NCBI GenBank assembly: GCA_001730095.1
Contig: MDLF01000096.1
Span: forward strand, 1 to 64,000
Source: Rhodobacteraceae bacterium (ex Bugula neritina AB1)
GTDB taxonomy: Bacteria; Pseudomonadota; Alphaproteobacteria; Rhodobacterales; Rhodobacteraceae
Direction: 5' to 3'
Length of the DNA: 64,000 bases
Program-made: the position numbers and the translations under genes
Shown: in pieces, positions 1-8,635 of the stretch
Position numbering within the stretch: the first letter of the stretch is position 1
Layout: each line of letters begins with the position of its first letter
Notes under the pieces: generated by a model
Seen by the model: the letters and a program-made list of their open reading frames with translations, nothing else
Told to the model about the DNA's origin: nothing
The model's database searches: none

Positions 1-119
1 CTGACCATGCGGAAGACGCGACCCCCAAGCAAAAAGAGGCGGCTTTGGGCGCTGCACAAGCAGCCATTGACGAAGATATGCTGGAGGACCTGGGCGGACC
101 GCATGGCGACGACCGCTGA
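1..119 (+). CDS. C-terminal end of an unidentified protein (partial)
   Basis: An open frame enters from the left edge (first full codon at 3) and stops with TGA at 117-119, giving 38 residues rich in Ala, Glu and Asp and ending in GGPHGDDR. It has no stop before the edge, and its acidic, low-complexity tail looks like a real protein end. There is too little sequence to name a family. The next 190 bases hold no convincing gene before the converging CoA-transferase stop at 307. Confidence 0.45.
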   Translation, partial: DHAEDATPKQKEAALGAAQAAIDEDMLEDLGGPHGDDR

Positions 120-306
120 ACTGGCTGGGCGGCGGTTGTTCTTTACTTGGCTATTGCCGAAGCCGGATTGAAGGGAGCGGTGATGCCGCGCTGAAGACCG
201 GGATGATCAAGCAGCCATGAGGCCAGAAAGGCTTCGGTGAGGTGCTGCCTGACCTCTTCCAGCTCTGGTCTTCTCCTCCAAACGGTCGAGGGACAGTCGG
301 GTTCGC

Positions 307-1662
307 TTATTGCCGGGCGGTTTGCCAGGCAGCCGGGGAACTGCCGCAGCGGGTGGCCGGCTGCTCCCAATGCAGTGTTGTGGCGCTGAGGTGGAGCGGG
401 GCAACCAGTCGGCGGCCAGGTCCCCAGCTGCTTTTTTCTGTATGCGGTGCGTAGTCTGCGGCGGCCGGATCAGCAATGTCTGGCCCTTGAGTGGACGTGT
501 CCATCCCGGCAAGCAGTTCTGCAGTGCGTGCCAGCGACAGGCGGGCCAACGGCACTGGCGCGCCTTGTGCCGCTGCATTGAGTGCTGAAAGCACCGCCGC
601 AGCCATGAGGTATCCGGTGGCATGGTCCAAAGCCTGTACCGGCAGCGGGTGAGGCGTTCGGGAACCAGCCCAGTCGCGACCTGCATCCGCTATGCCTGCG
701 CTCATCTGTACGAGGCTGTCAAACCCGCGCCGTGCGGCCCAGGGGCCTGTCCAGCCATAGGCGTCCAAAGTCACCTCCACTGCGTTCGGTGCAAGCCGAC
801 GCCTGTTGGTTGTATCATACCCCAGCCCATCCAGAGCGCCCGGCCGATATCCGTGCACAAAGACATCGGCCTTGGAGAGCAAAGCTTCAAAGACCAAGCG
901 GTCTTCGCCCATGGACAGGTCGAGTGAAGCCATGCGCTTGCCCAGTGACACTTCGGTGATTACCCCCGGCTCGTCCCAGCCAGGAGGGTCGATCCGCAGT
1001 ACATCCGCGCCAAAGCCCGCCAGGGTTCTTGTTGAGACAGGCCCGGCGAGAACCCTGGTAAGATCCAGAACACGCAGACCCGCCAGAGGGCGTTCTGCCG
1101 TGGCTTGCGTCCGCTCACGCAGCTGGATGAAGCCGGGAGAAACCCAGTCAATCAATGGCTCTGCCGCAACGGCGCGGCCTTGCGGGTGCGCGCGCCAGTC
1201 TTCGCGGCTGCGCATGGCAGCAGCAACACCGCCCGCATTTACGGTTTCGTATTCAAGCTCGTCAGCCTGCCAATGCTGTACCGCAGCAGCCACGGAGTCC
1301 CACGTGGCATCGCAGTCCAAAACATGCAGGGCCGCCTGGCGGTGATGCGGCAGGTTGGTGTGCAGACGGATCCAGCCGTCTTGGGTTTCGTAGACCCCTG
1401 CGATTGTGTCCCACAGGTTAGGCAGCTGCCAGCCGTCAGGGCGGAAACTGCAATCGAACCACAGGGACGCAAGGCGCTGGTCCACAGTCACCTGGGGGAC
1501 GGCGGGCGTCAGGTTCAACGACGCGATCAGCTTTGCCAACTCGAGCCCTACAGCGGCAATAGAAGCGTTGGCCAGATCAGTGACCGCAAAGGCGCTTGAC
1601 CATTTGCCGCTGCCTGTTAGGCAAAACTGCTCCGTCGAAGGCAAGGCATTGAGCAAGCTCAC
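307..1662 (-). CDS. CoA-transferase family III (CaiB/BaiF) protein with unusual domain order
   Basis: A 451-residue class III CoA-transferase-like protein; such enzymes move CoA between carboxylic acids through an aspartyl intermediate. The family's usual N-terminal block (LAGLRVLDLTRVLAGP) appears only near residue 194. The usual Asp region (QALDHATGY) is near residue 345, instead of about 170. The first 190 residues, with DGWIRLHTN and an EDW..HPQG stretch, resemble the half that normally follows. This suggests circular permutation or a duplicated-half architecture. The start is GTG at 1662, overlapping the permease stop as GTGA, so it is the last gene of the ABC-importer operon. The substrate is unknown; the coupling suggests it acts on something the importer brings in. 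Confidence 0.85.
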   Translation of the reverse strand: MSLLNALPSTEQFCLTGSGKWSSAFAVTDLANASIAAVGLELAKLIASLNLTPAVPQVTVDQRLASLWFDCSFRPDGWQLPNLWDTIAGVYETQDGWIRLHTNLPHHRQAALHVLDCDATWDSVAAAVQHWQADELEYETVNAGGVAAAMRSREDWRAHPQGRAVAAEPLIDWVSPGFIQLRERTQATAERPLAGLRVLDLTRVLAGPVSTRTLAGFGADVLRIDPPGWDEPGVITEVSLGKRMASLDLSMGEDRLVFEALLSKADVFVHGYRPGALDGLGYDTTNRRRLAPNAVEVTLDAYGWTGPWAARRGFDSLVQMSAGIADAGRDWAGSRTPHPLPVQALDHATGYLMAAAVLSALNAAAQGAPVPLARLSLARTAELLAGMDTSTQGPDIADPAAADYAPHTEKSSWGPGRRLVAPLHLSATTLHWEQPATRCGSSPAAWQTARQ

Positions 1663-2813
1663 TGCTGATAGGGGTCGAGACTGTCACGCAGCCCGTCGCC
1701 GAGGAAATTGAAGGCAAGCACAACAACAACAATTGGCAGCATGGGAATGGCCAGCCAGGGGTAGATCTCAACGGACGTCAGATTCTGTGCGTCATTCAGC
1801 ATCACGCCCCAGCTTACTGCCGGTGCTCGCAAGCCAAGGCCGAGGAATGAGAGAGCGGTTTCACCCAGGATCATGGCTGGAATGGACAGCGTCGCTGACG
1901 CGATAAGATGCGACATGAAGTTCGGCAGCAGATGCTTGCGGATCACGCGGCCGGAGGATGCGCCCATCATTTCTGCAGCACGGACATATTCTTCTTCCCG
2001 TAAGGATAGAAACTTGGCGCGGACAGAACGGGCAAGGCCGGGCCAGTCAAGGATGCCGAGAATGATAGAGATGATGAAAAACACCGCAACCGGAGACCAG
2101 TTCGACGGCACCGCGGCAGACAGTGCAAGCCATAAAGGCAGCTCAGGAAGTGAGCGCAGGATTTCGATCACCCGGTTCACGGTCCAATCGATCCGGCCGC
2201 CAAAGTAACCGGCAACACTGCCGAAGAAAATGCCCAGCACGAAAGAGACCGTGATCCCGATCAACCCAACTGTCAGTGACAGCTGTGCGCCATAGGACAC
2301 CCGGCTGAAGATATCGCGGCCCAGCCGGTCGGAGCCCATGATAAAGATCGTCGCTTCCTCGCTGGCGCAGAACAGGTGCCGGTTGCTTTCTATGAATCCG
2401 GCCAGGTAATAGGTGCTGCCTTCACAGAAGAATGTGAGCTTGAGAGGACGCGAAGTGTCCGGGCTGAATTCCCATTGGAAGGTTTCCAGATTTGCCTCTG
2501 ACGTCATCGGATAGACAAATGGGCCGACAAACTCACCCTCATGGAACAACTTGATTGATTGCGGCGGTGAGTAGAGGTGTTCTGAAAACCGCTGGTTCGG
2601 GCCGTATGGGGCTATGAAGCCGGCGAAAGGGATCAGGAAGTAAGCAATAAAGAGAAAGATGCCAGAGATCAGGCCCAGCTTGTGCGTCTTGAATTTGCGC
2701 CAGACCAGCAGCCAATTAGGGGCGTCAAGGTCCTTGCGCTCCAACTCCAGCAGGGAAGCCTGAGGATCGAAAGGCTGGTCATCGACATAGCGTCCGTCGG
2801 GCAGGTGGGTCAT
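1659..2813 (-). CDS. ABC importer permease, OppC/DppC type
   Basis: A 384-residue inner-membrane permease of the peptide/nickel importer class. A cytoplasmic N-terminus is followed by one membrane helix (about 48-68), then a roughly 100-residue periplasmic insert, then five helices. The EAA loop (EYVRAAEMMGASSGRVIRKHLLPN), which contacts the ATPase, lies near 275-300. The large insert after the first helix and MGSDRLGRDIFSR before the second are typical of the longer OppC-like proteins. Its ATG overlaps the upstream permease stop by 4 nt, and its own stop overlaps the CoA-transferase start. It should pair with the OppB-type permease; the cargo cannot be read from the sequence. Confidence 0.93.
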   Translation of the reverse strand: MTHLPDGRYVDDQPFDPQASLLELERKDLDAPNWLLVWRKFKTHKLGLISGIFLFIAYFLIPFAGFIAPYGPNQRFSEHLYSPPQSIKLFHEGEFVGPFVYPMTSEANLETFQWEFSPDTSRPLKLTFFCEGSTYYLAGFIESNRHLFCASEEATIFIMGSDRLGRDIFSRVSYGAQLSLTVGLIGITVSFVLGIFFGSVAGYFGGRIDWTVNRVIEILRSLPELPLWLALSAAVPSNWSPVAVFFIISIILGILDWPGLARSVRAKFLSLREEEYVRAAEMMGASSGRVIRKHLLPNFMSHLIASATLSIPAMILGETALSFLGLGLRAPAVSWGVMLNDAQNLTSVEIYPWLAIPMLPIVVVVLAFNFLGDGLRDSLDPYQQ

Positions 2814-3838
2814 GCGTTGCGCCCTTCGTAGCGGATTCTGGGGTCAAGCAGTACAAGCAGGACATCTGAGATCATGGTGCCGATCAGCGTGAGCAGGGCA
2901 ACGAACATCAGCACAAAACCGGACAGGAACATGTCCTGGGTTTTGAGCGCCGTCAGCAGGGTTGGGCCGATGGTTTGCAACCCCAAAACCACTGACACGA
3001 GGACGGAGCCGGAGATCATAGAAGGAAGCAGATTGCCGATGTCCGCCACAAACGGATTAAAGGCCACTCGCAGCGGGTATTTGGCCAGCATCCGAGAGGG
3101 CGCCATACCTTTGGCTATTGCGGTCTCCACATAGGGTTTGCCCAATTCATCCAGCATATTGGCGCGCAGCCGCTGCATCATCGCCGAGGCGCCAGCAGTT
3201 CCGATCACGAAGGTAGGCACGATCAGATGTACAAGAATGGATTTCACCTTGTCCCAGTTCATCGGCATCCCCTCGTATTCTGGTGCCATCAGCCCGCCGA
3301 TTGGCAGATCAAGCCAGCGGTGGCCGTAGTAGAACATGATCAGCGCCAGCAGAAAGTTCGGGGTGGCAAGGCCTAGGTATCCGACAAAAGCAGTTGTGTA
3401 GTCGACCCAAGAGCGGGCGCGGGCAGCGGCCAGCACGCCCAGGGGCAGGGCGACGGCATAGACAAAGACGACGGCTGCCAGATTGACCAGAACAGTCAGC
3501 CACAAACTGTCGCCAACAATGTCGGCAACCGGGCTGTCAAATTCGAAGGACCAGCCAAAGTTGCCCTGGATCATACCGGAAAACCCATGCGGGCCGGGCA
3601 TGAACCCCATCCAGATCATGTATTGCTGCCACAGGGGTTTATCCAGCGCATATTCCTTGCGCAGGAATTCGGCCTTGGCAACACCGGCAGACTGGCCGGT
3701 CGCCTGCAGTTCGGCGATCTGGTTCGACAGGTAGTCGCCAGGGGGCAGGTTGATAATGACAAACACCAGAACCGATACCACCAGCAGGGTCATCAGCATG
3801 GTGCCAAAGCGGTAGATGGCGTATCGCAGAATTTCCAT
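2810..3838 (-). CDS. ABC importer permease, OppB/DppB type
   Basis: A 342-residue permease with six predicted membrane helices. It begins with the short N-terminal helix typical of OppB (residues 10-30) and has an EAA-type loop near 225-250 (MLDELGKPYVETAIAKGM). The periplasmic loop after helix 1 carries the common LDKPLWQQY segment. The ATG shares one base with the stop of the solute-binding gene (TAATG), and the 3' end overlaps the OppC-type permease by 4 nt. It is the partner half of the translocation pore. Confidence 0.94.
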   Translation of the reverse strand: MEILRYAIYRFGTMLMTLLVVSVLVFVIINLPPGDYLSNQIAELQATGQSAGVAKAEFLRKEYALDKPLWQQYMIWMGFMPGPHGFSGMIQGNFGWSFEFDSPVADIVGDSLWLTVLVNLAAVVFVYAVALPLGVLAAARARSWVDYTTAFVGYLGLATPNFLLALIMFYYGHRWLDLPIGGLMAPEYEGMPMNWDKVKSILVHLIVPTFVIGTAGASAMMQRLRANMLDELGKPYVETAIAKGMAPSRMLAKYPLRVAFNPFVADIGNLLPSMISGSVLVSVVLGLQTIGPTLLTALKTQDMFLSGFVLMFVALLTLIGTMISDVLLVLLDPRIRYEGRNA

Positions 3839-5751
3839 TAATCCAGGCCATCCTCAAAAAAGAACTCATCCGGCCGGTAGACACCAAAATGTGCACCCGG
3901 ATCCCAGGCCCAGATTGCTTGCTCTGGAACATTGCGCAGCCGGTTGCTGACGACTACGGGCTGCGGTGCGGCGGCAATCACACCAATGGCATAGACCTGA
4001 TCGGCGTGGATCTGCAGCATTGACCGCCAGGCGGAGAGGCGTTCATCTTCCGAGGTGGCCATATCCCAGTTTTCCAATAAGGAGAGCAATTGCTGGGCTG
4101 GCTCCATGTCAGGCGGCTCGCCCGCTGCGCCGCCGGTCTGATAGTACTGGCCCCATTTCGGCCAAGACAAAAAGACCTGATCTGTTGGGGCCAGATATAC
4201 CGGGGATGTATAGGACTGTGGCAAACCGTTGTCCCAGCCGAACCACGCAGAGGCCATGGAGTTGCCGGAGAAGACCCGGTTTCTCAGGATGTCCCGGTCC
4301 AGCGGGCGCATGATCAGCTTTACTCCGACATCGCGCCAGTCATCAGTAATGATCTGGAGAGCGTTTTCCACTTCCTGGCGTTCGCCGGCGGTTTCCACAA
4401 TCAGTTCCATCAGGCGACCGTCCGGCAGATAGCGGATGCCATAGCCATCCTTTTTTGTCAGCCCGGCTGCATCCAGCAGGCGGTTTGCCTGTTCCGGGTC
4501 AAACTGCGCCCAGGCTTCGCGCAGGGCGGGGTCAAACAGCTCGCTCTGTTCCAGAACGGTCATGGCGCCGGGTTTCGCGAGATTGAAATACAGCGCCCGG
4601 TTAATGGCGCGTCGATTGATGGACAATGACAAGGCGCGCCGCACCCGTACATCGCGCAGGATCTCCCGCCAGATCGGATCTTGGGTATTGAGGTTCGGGT
4701 AGATGGCGATCTGCGATGCCGCGCCATTGCCCCAAAGGAAAGTCTTGTAGCCCGAGTTATCCTTTTCGCCTTTGCGCAGGATCGGAATATCGCGGAAATC
4801 CAGTCCGCGGGCCTGCAAATCCGCTTCTCCAGCGTTTGATTTGGCTGCCACCAGACCGGGGGTCACGATTTCCATCTCAACCGTGTCGATATAAGGCAAT
4901 TGCACGCCGCGGCTGTCGATGCGGTGGTAATAGGGGTTACGTACAAACTGGTGCCGGATCTTCTTGCCTGGCGAGGCATTGATCCATGGCTGCAGTGTCG
5001 GAAGCTCGTGATTGTCGAACTTGTACATATTGTCGTATTTATTGTGCAGCGCAGCCCAGCTTTTGACACGGGCGTAGTCGACTTCCTCTTCCAGAACTTC
5101 TGGGTCAGCATAGTCTGCGTGGAACTTCTTTAGATACTTGGCAGGGCGGTAGATGAAAGGCGGACGGGCCTGAGCCAGAGTGTGCAGGAAACTGGGGTTC
5201 GGGTTATCCCATTCATATATCACCGTGGTTTCATCCGGAAAGCTAACCCGTGGCAAGGTTCCCATCACCCGCAGAAAATCCGGCGGGCCGGCGGGGCTCA
5301 GCAATTCGTTGTTGGCAACATCTTCCCACCAGTACCGGAAATCGTCAGATGTAAAAGCATCACCGCTGGACCAGTGGTGCCCGGGCCGCAGTTTCAATGT
5401 GAATCTGCGATTTCCCTCGTTTTCGTATCCCAGAAGGATGTCTGGTTGCAGCTGGTAATTCTCGTCGTAACCTGTCAGCCGGGCGTAGCCGTAAACCACC
5501 ATTTGCCGAATATCTTTGGAGCGCGTCACCATGGTATTGAGCGTTCCGCCCTCAGTGCCGAACTCCCGGCCCTTGGCGGCCAAGTCTACCACCAGTGGCA
5601 CCTTTGGGAGACGCTTGGCTACGGGCGGCAGGTATCCTGCCTTGACCTCTGATTTCCAGAAACCGCTCTCCTGCAGTTTTATGTCTGCGATAGCAGGAAC
5701 AGCGCATAGGCAGAAAGCAGCGGACAGAAATGGTTTCAGTGCATCAAACAT
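3838..5751 (-). CDS. ABC importer solute-binding protein, family 5
   Basis: A 637-residue periplasmic solute-binding protein of the peptide/opine/nickel family (SBP_bac_5). A Sec signal peptide is visible, with cleavage likely after AIA at residue 22. The family region TLKLRPGHHWSSGDAFTSDD, near residue 140, is the usual lobe I strand and helix. At about 637 residues it is longer than DppA (about 535) and fits the long subfamily that often binds oligopeptides or bulky compounds. The start overlaps the ATPase stop by 8 nt, showing translational coupling. The ligand cannot be told from sequence; the neighbouring CoA-transferase hints at a carboxylic acid or an acylated compound. Confidence 0.93.
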   Translation of the reverse strand: MFDALKPFLSAAFCLCAVPAIADIKLQESGFWKSEVKAGYLPPVAKRLPKVPLVVDLAAKGREFGTEGGTLNTMVTRSKDIRQMVVYGYARLTGYDENYQLQPDILLGYENEGNRRFTLKLRPGHHWSSGDAFTSDDFRYWWEDVANNELLSPAGPPDFLRVMGTLPRVSFPDETTVIYEWDNPNPSFLHTLAQARPPFIYRPAKYLKKFHADYADPEVLEEEVDYARVKSWAALHNKYDNMYKFDNHELPTLQPWINASPGKKIRHQFVRNPYYHRIDSRGVQLPYIDTVEMEIVTPGLVAAKSNAGEADLQARGLDFRDIPILRKGEKDNSGYKTFLWGNGAASQIAIYPNLNTQDPIWREILRDVRVRRALSLSINRRAINRALYFNLAKPGAMTVLEQSELFDPALREAWAQFDPEQANRLLDAAGLTKKDGYGIRYLPDGRLMELIVETAGERQEVENALQIITDDWRDVGVKLIMRPLDRDILRNRVFSGNSMASAWFGWDNGLPQSYTSPVYLAPTDQVFLSWPKWGQYYQTGGAAGEPPDMEPAQQLLSLLENWDMATSEDERLSAWRSMLQIHADQVYAIGVIAAAPQPVVVSNRLRNVPEQAIWAWDPGAHFGVYRPDEFFFEDGLD

Positions 5752-7525
5752 GGCAGCGCACCTTATGGCCAGGTTCTAAGTGTCTTAGTCCGACGAGCGG
5801 CGGAGCATCGGCGCCACTGAACCGAAACGCTTCGGGCCAATGCTCAGGTGTGCCTGCCCCTTGGGCCACCAGTTTCAAGTCAATCGGCCTGTCGATGTCC
5901 GGTTCCGGCTGCGCCGCGATCAGCGCCTTTGTGTAAGGGTGCTGGGGGTTGTAAAACAACGTCTCCGGCGGGGCCTGTTCCACGATCAGGCCGCGCCGCA
6001 TTACCGCAACCTCGTCGGCGATACGCGCCACTACGGCAAGGTCATGGCTGATGAACAGGTACGAAAGATTGTTTTTGTCGCGGATTTCTTCCAGCAGCCG
6101 CAAAATCTGTTCCTGAACTGACACATCGAGCGCAGACGTCGGCTCGTCGCAGACAATCAGCGCAGGATCAAGCATCAGGGCCCGCGCAATCGACAGCCGC
6201 TGACGCTGCCCCCCCGAGAAGGCGTGCGGATAGCGTTTCAGCATGTCGGGCGACAGGCCGACAAGACGCAGCATTTCAGCAGCCTTTTCGCGGCGCTCAG
6301 CGCGGGTTCCGATGCGGTGGATGTCCAGAGGCTCCATCAGAGTGTCCTGAATGCGCATTCTGGGCGACAGGGACGAATACGGGTCCTGAAACACCATTTG
6401 CGCCTGTCTCTGGAACGCAGTCCTGGTACCTTGGTCCATGTCATGGACCGTAACCGGGGGCTGGCCGGGGAGGGGCCGGAACAGCACTTCACCGCCGGGA
6501 TCGGGCGCTTCGGCTCCCAAGGCGATGCGGGCGGCAGTGGTTTTTCCCGATCCGCTCTCCCCGACAATCGCCAGTGTTTTGCCGCGTGTTACCCGCAGAT
6601 CAATCTCACGGCAGGCGTGGATCAATGTGGGAGCCTGCCAGCCTTTGCCAGCTCGCAGCGTATAGGTCTTGGAGACAGATTTCATCTCCATGATCAGATC
6701 GTCGCGTGCAGGGGGGATTGCGACGACTTTGGCCTCCGGGATTTCCGGGGCGGCATCGAACAATGCTTTTGTGTAAGGGTGGGCAGGCGTGCGCAATATG
6801 GGTTCGGCGGGCCCTGCTTCCATAACACGGCCTTTGTGCATCACTACAACCTGTTCGGCCATGTTCGCAACCACGCCCAGATCATGGGTCACCAAAATCA
6901 TCGCCATGCCGGTTTCACGCTGCAGATCTTTCATCAGCCCCAGCACTTGCGCCTGAGTGGTCACGTCCAGAGCTGTGGTCGGCTCGTCCGCAATCAACAG
7001 ATCCGGCTTGGCAACCATTGCCATGGCAATCATCGCCCGCTGGCGCATGCCGCCTGACAATTCAAAAGGATAAGAACGGTAGGTGCGCTCCGGTTCCGGA
7101 AATCCGACCCGTTCAAAACACTCCAGAACGATCTCTCGCGCCTCGCGTTCAGATTTGCGCCCATGCAGCCACAGCACTTCGGAAACCTGATTGCCGATCC
7201 GGTGCAGCGGTGACAGCGAACGCATCGGTTCTTGAAAGATCATCGAGATGGTGTTGCCACGCACGCCGCGCATCAGGGATTCATCCAGCGATGCAAGATC
7301 CAGTGCTTTTCCACGGGTATCCAGCAGAATCCGTCCTGACCTCAGCTGCGCAACTTTTGGAAGTATGCGGAGAACGGCGCGGCAAGAAATCGTCTTGCCT
7401 GAGCCGCTCTCGCCAACCAGGGCAAGCGTCTCTCCGGGCTGAACAGCAAAGTTCACGTCTTTGACAACGGAGTCACCTTTGCCAAACCCGATGCTGAGGT
7501 TTTCGACGGACAGCAGTGGGCGCAT
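5744..7525 (-). CDS. ABC importer ATPase, fused OppD-OppF type
   Basis: A 593-residue cytoplasmic protein with two complete ATPase domains in tandem. Domain 1 has Walker A GESGSGKT (38-45), signature LSGGMRQRA (about 160) and Walker [13 protein letters not shown] (about 182). Domain 2 has GESGSGKTT (about 322), FSGGQRQRL (about 437) and [12 protein letters not shown] (about 457). Each ends in the oligopeptide-transporter tail (HPYTKAL), which in this family often precedes an Fe-S or dimer element. It is the first gene of the operon and is divergent from a TetR regulator. One polypeptide can supply both ATPase sites for the two permeases. Confidence 0.95.
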   Translation of the reverse strand: MRPLLSVENLSIGFGKGDSVVKDVNFAVQPGETLALVGESGSGKTISCRAVLRILPKVAQLRSGRILLDTRGKALDLASLDESLMRGVRGNTISMIFQEPMRSLSPLHRIGNQVSEVLWLHGRKSEREAREIVLECFERVGFPEPERTYRSYPFELSGGMRQRAMIAMAMVAKPDLLIADEPTTALDVTTQAQVLGLMKDLQRETGMAMILVTHDLGVVANMAEQVVVMHKGRVMEAGPAEPILRTPAHPYTKALFDAAPEIPEAKVVAIPPARDDLIMEMKSVSKTYTLRAGKGWQAPTLIHACREIDLRVTRGKTLAIVGESGSGKTTAARIALGAEAPDPGGEVLFRPLPGQPPVTVHDMDQGTRTAFQRQAQMVFQDPYSSLSPRMRIQDTLMEPLDIHRIGTRAERREKAAEMLRLVGLSPDMLKRYPHAFSGGQRQRLSIARALMLDPALIVCDEPTSALDVSVQEQILRLLEEIRDKNNLSYLFISHDLAVVARIADEVAVMRRGLIVEQAPPETLFYNPQHPYTKALIAAQPEPDIDRPIDLKLVAQGAGTPEHWPEAFRFSGADAPPLVGLRHLEPGHKVRCHV

Positions 7526-7940
7526 TCAGGTTTGTCCGCCTGGCTCGTTCACGACGCTCATGAGATCGCGGTTTCCCTTGATTTTTTCAGTACCTTCGCA
7601 AGCCGGGGAAGGATTAGTCAAACCCCATTTGGCCAATTGCCGCCTTAGTACCGGAAAATCAGCAATGAAAATGAACGTCTTGCTGCCCGAAGATGGCTTT
7701 GCCCCCAACATTCATTACCAGTTGAAGGGCCGGGGAGCGGCAGCCCATCGCCGGATCACAAAAAAATGTGGGGGGTAGGCTTCAGCCAAAGGCACGTACC
7801 TGCAGCAGAGCAGATATACAGGGTGTCGCCTCGACAACTCAGGGCTGGCTGTATTTCCGGGCTGCGCAGGCTGCCGTGTTGGCGCGGGAATGCGGCCTGG
7901 CATAAGGTGGCGGAAATTCGAAGGATCTGAAAGGCTGTTC
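7526..7940. promoter_or_regulatory. Divergent intergenic region between ABC operon and tetR
   Basis: A 415-base gap between the first gene of the importer operon and the divergent TetR gene, so both promoters and any operator must lie here. I see no convincing gene in it. A 61-codon frame on the minus strand touching the operon start and a 37-codon frame at 7665-7778 lack ribosome sites and family features. No strong palindrome of TetR-operator length stands out by eye. Confidence 0.5.
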
Positions 7941-8606
7941 ATGGCGCAAAAACCTGTCTTGCACCGGGATGACCCGGAAGCCGAGCCGCTGGTCGGCAAT
8001 ATTAAAGTCACCCGCAACGATTGGCTGAATGTAGCCATGGATGTGTTGATCTCGGATGGGGTAGAGCAGGTCAAGGTCCTGGCGTTGGCGGAACGGATGC
8101 AGGTTTCGCGGTCTTCTTTCTACTGGTACTTTAAGTCACGTCAGGACCTGCTGGATGCGTTGCTGAAAACTTGGGAACAAACCAATACCGCGGGCATGGT
8201 GCGGCAGGCTGAGGCTCCTGCCAAGGCTATCACCGGTGCGGTCTTGAATGTGTTTGAGTGCATTGCCAATCCTAATCTCTTCAACACGGCCCTGGATTTC
8301 GCAGTCCGGGATTGGTCCCGCCGCTCCGGCAAAGTGCGCAGCCTGCTGGACCGGTCTGACCAGCGACGGGTAGACGCGCTGACAGCGATGTTTGCCCGCT
8401 ATGGTTACCTGGAGCGCGAGGCTATGACCCGGGCCAAGGTGCTGTACTACATGCAGCTGGGCTATGACATGGCGGACCCAAACGAAAGCCATGCGCACAG
8501 GCTGGAGGTAACACCTGAATATCTCAAAGTGTTCACCGGCCGGGAACCGCTGGCAGAGGAAATGGAGGCTTTTACCGAGTTCACGCGCCAGCACTGGGAT
8601 ATTTGA
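7941..8606 (+). CDS. TetR/AcrR family transcriptional regulator
   Basis: A 221-residue one-component regulator. The N-terminal helix-turn-helix lies at about residues 25-65: VLALAERMQVSRSSFYWYFKSRQDLLDALL, with the characteristic YWYFKSRQDL recognition region. The rest is a helical ligand-binding domain of no assigned class. I chose the ATG at 7941 because GAAAGG sits 6 nt upstream; a longer frame from 7890 adds 17 residues without a good site. It faces the ABC importer/CoA-transferase operon, its most likely target. Its end nearly meets the convergent indolepyruvate oxidoreductase gene 29 nt away. Confidence 0.9.
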   Translation: MAQKPVLHRDDPEAEPLVGNIKVTRNDWLNVAMDVLISDGVEQVKVLALAERMQVSRSSFYWYFKSRQDLLDALLKTWEQTNTAGMVRQAEAPAKAITGAVLNVFECIANPNLFNTALDFAVRDWSRRSGKVRSLLDRSDQRRVDALTAMFARYGYLEREAMTRAKVLYYMQLGYDMADPNESHAHRLEVTPEYLKVFTGREPLAEEMEAFTEFTRQHWDI

Positions 8607-8635
8607 GTCCCATGTGATTTCTGGAATGACTTTGG

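Noticed and set aside
143-370. 75-codon minus-strand frame overlapping the end of the CoA-transferase gene
   Set aside because: It overlaps a real gene for 64 bases, has no visible ribosome site and no recognisable family; the C-terminal half looks protein-like but not enough to call.
7526-7711. 61-codon minus-strand frame ahead of the ABC operon
   Set aside because: No ribosome site, low-complexity Ser/Lys sequence, and it lies where the operon promoter should be.
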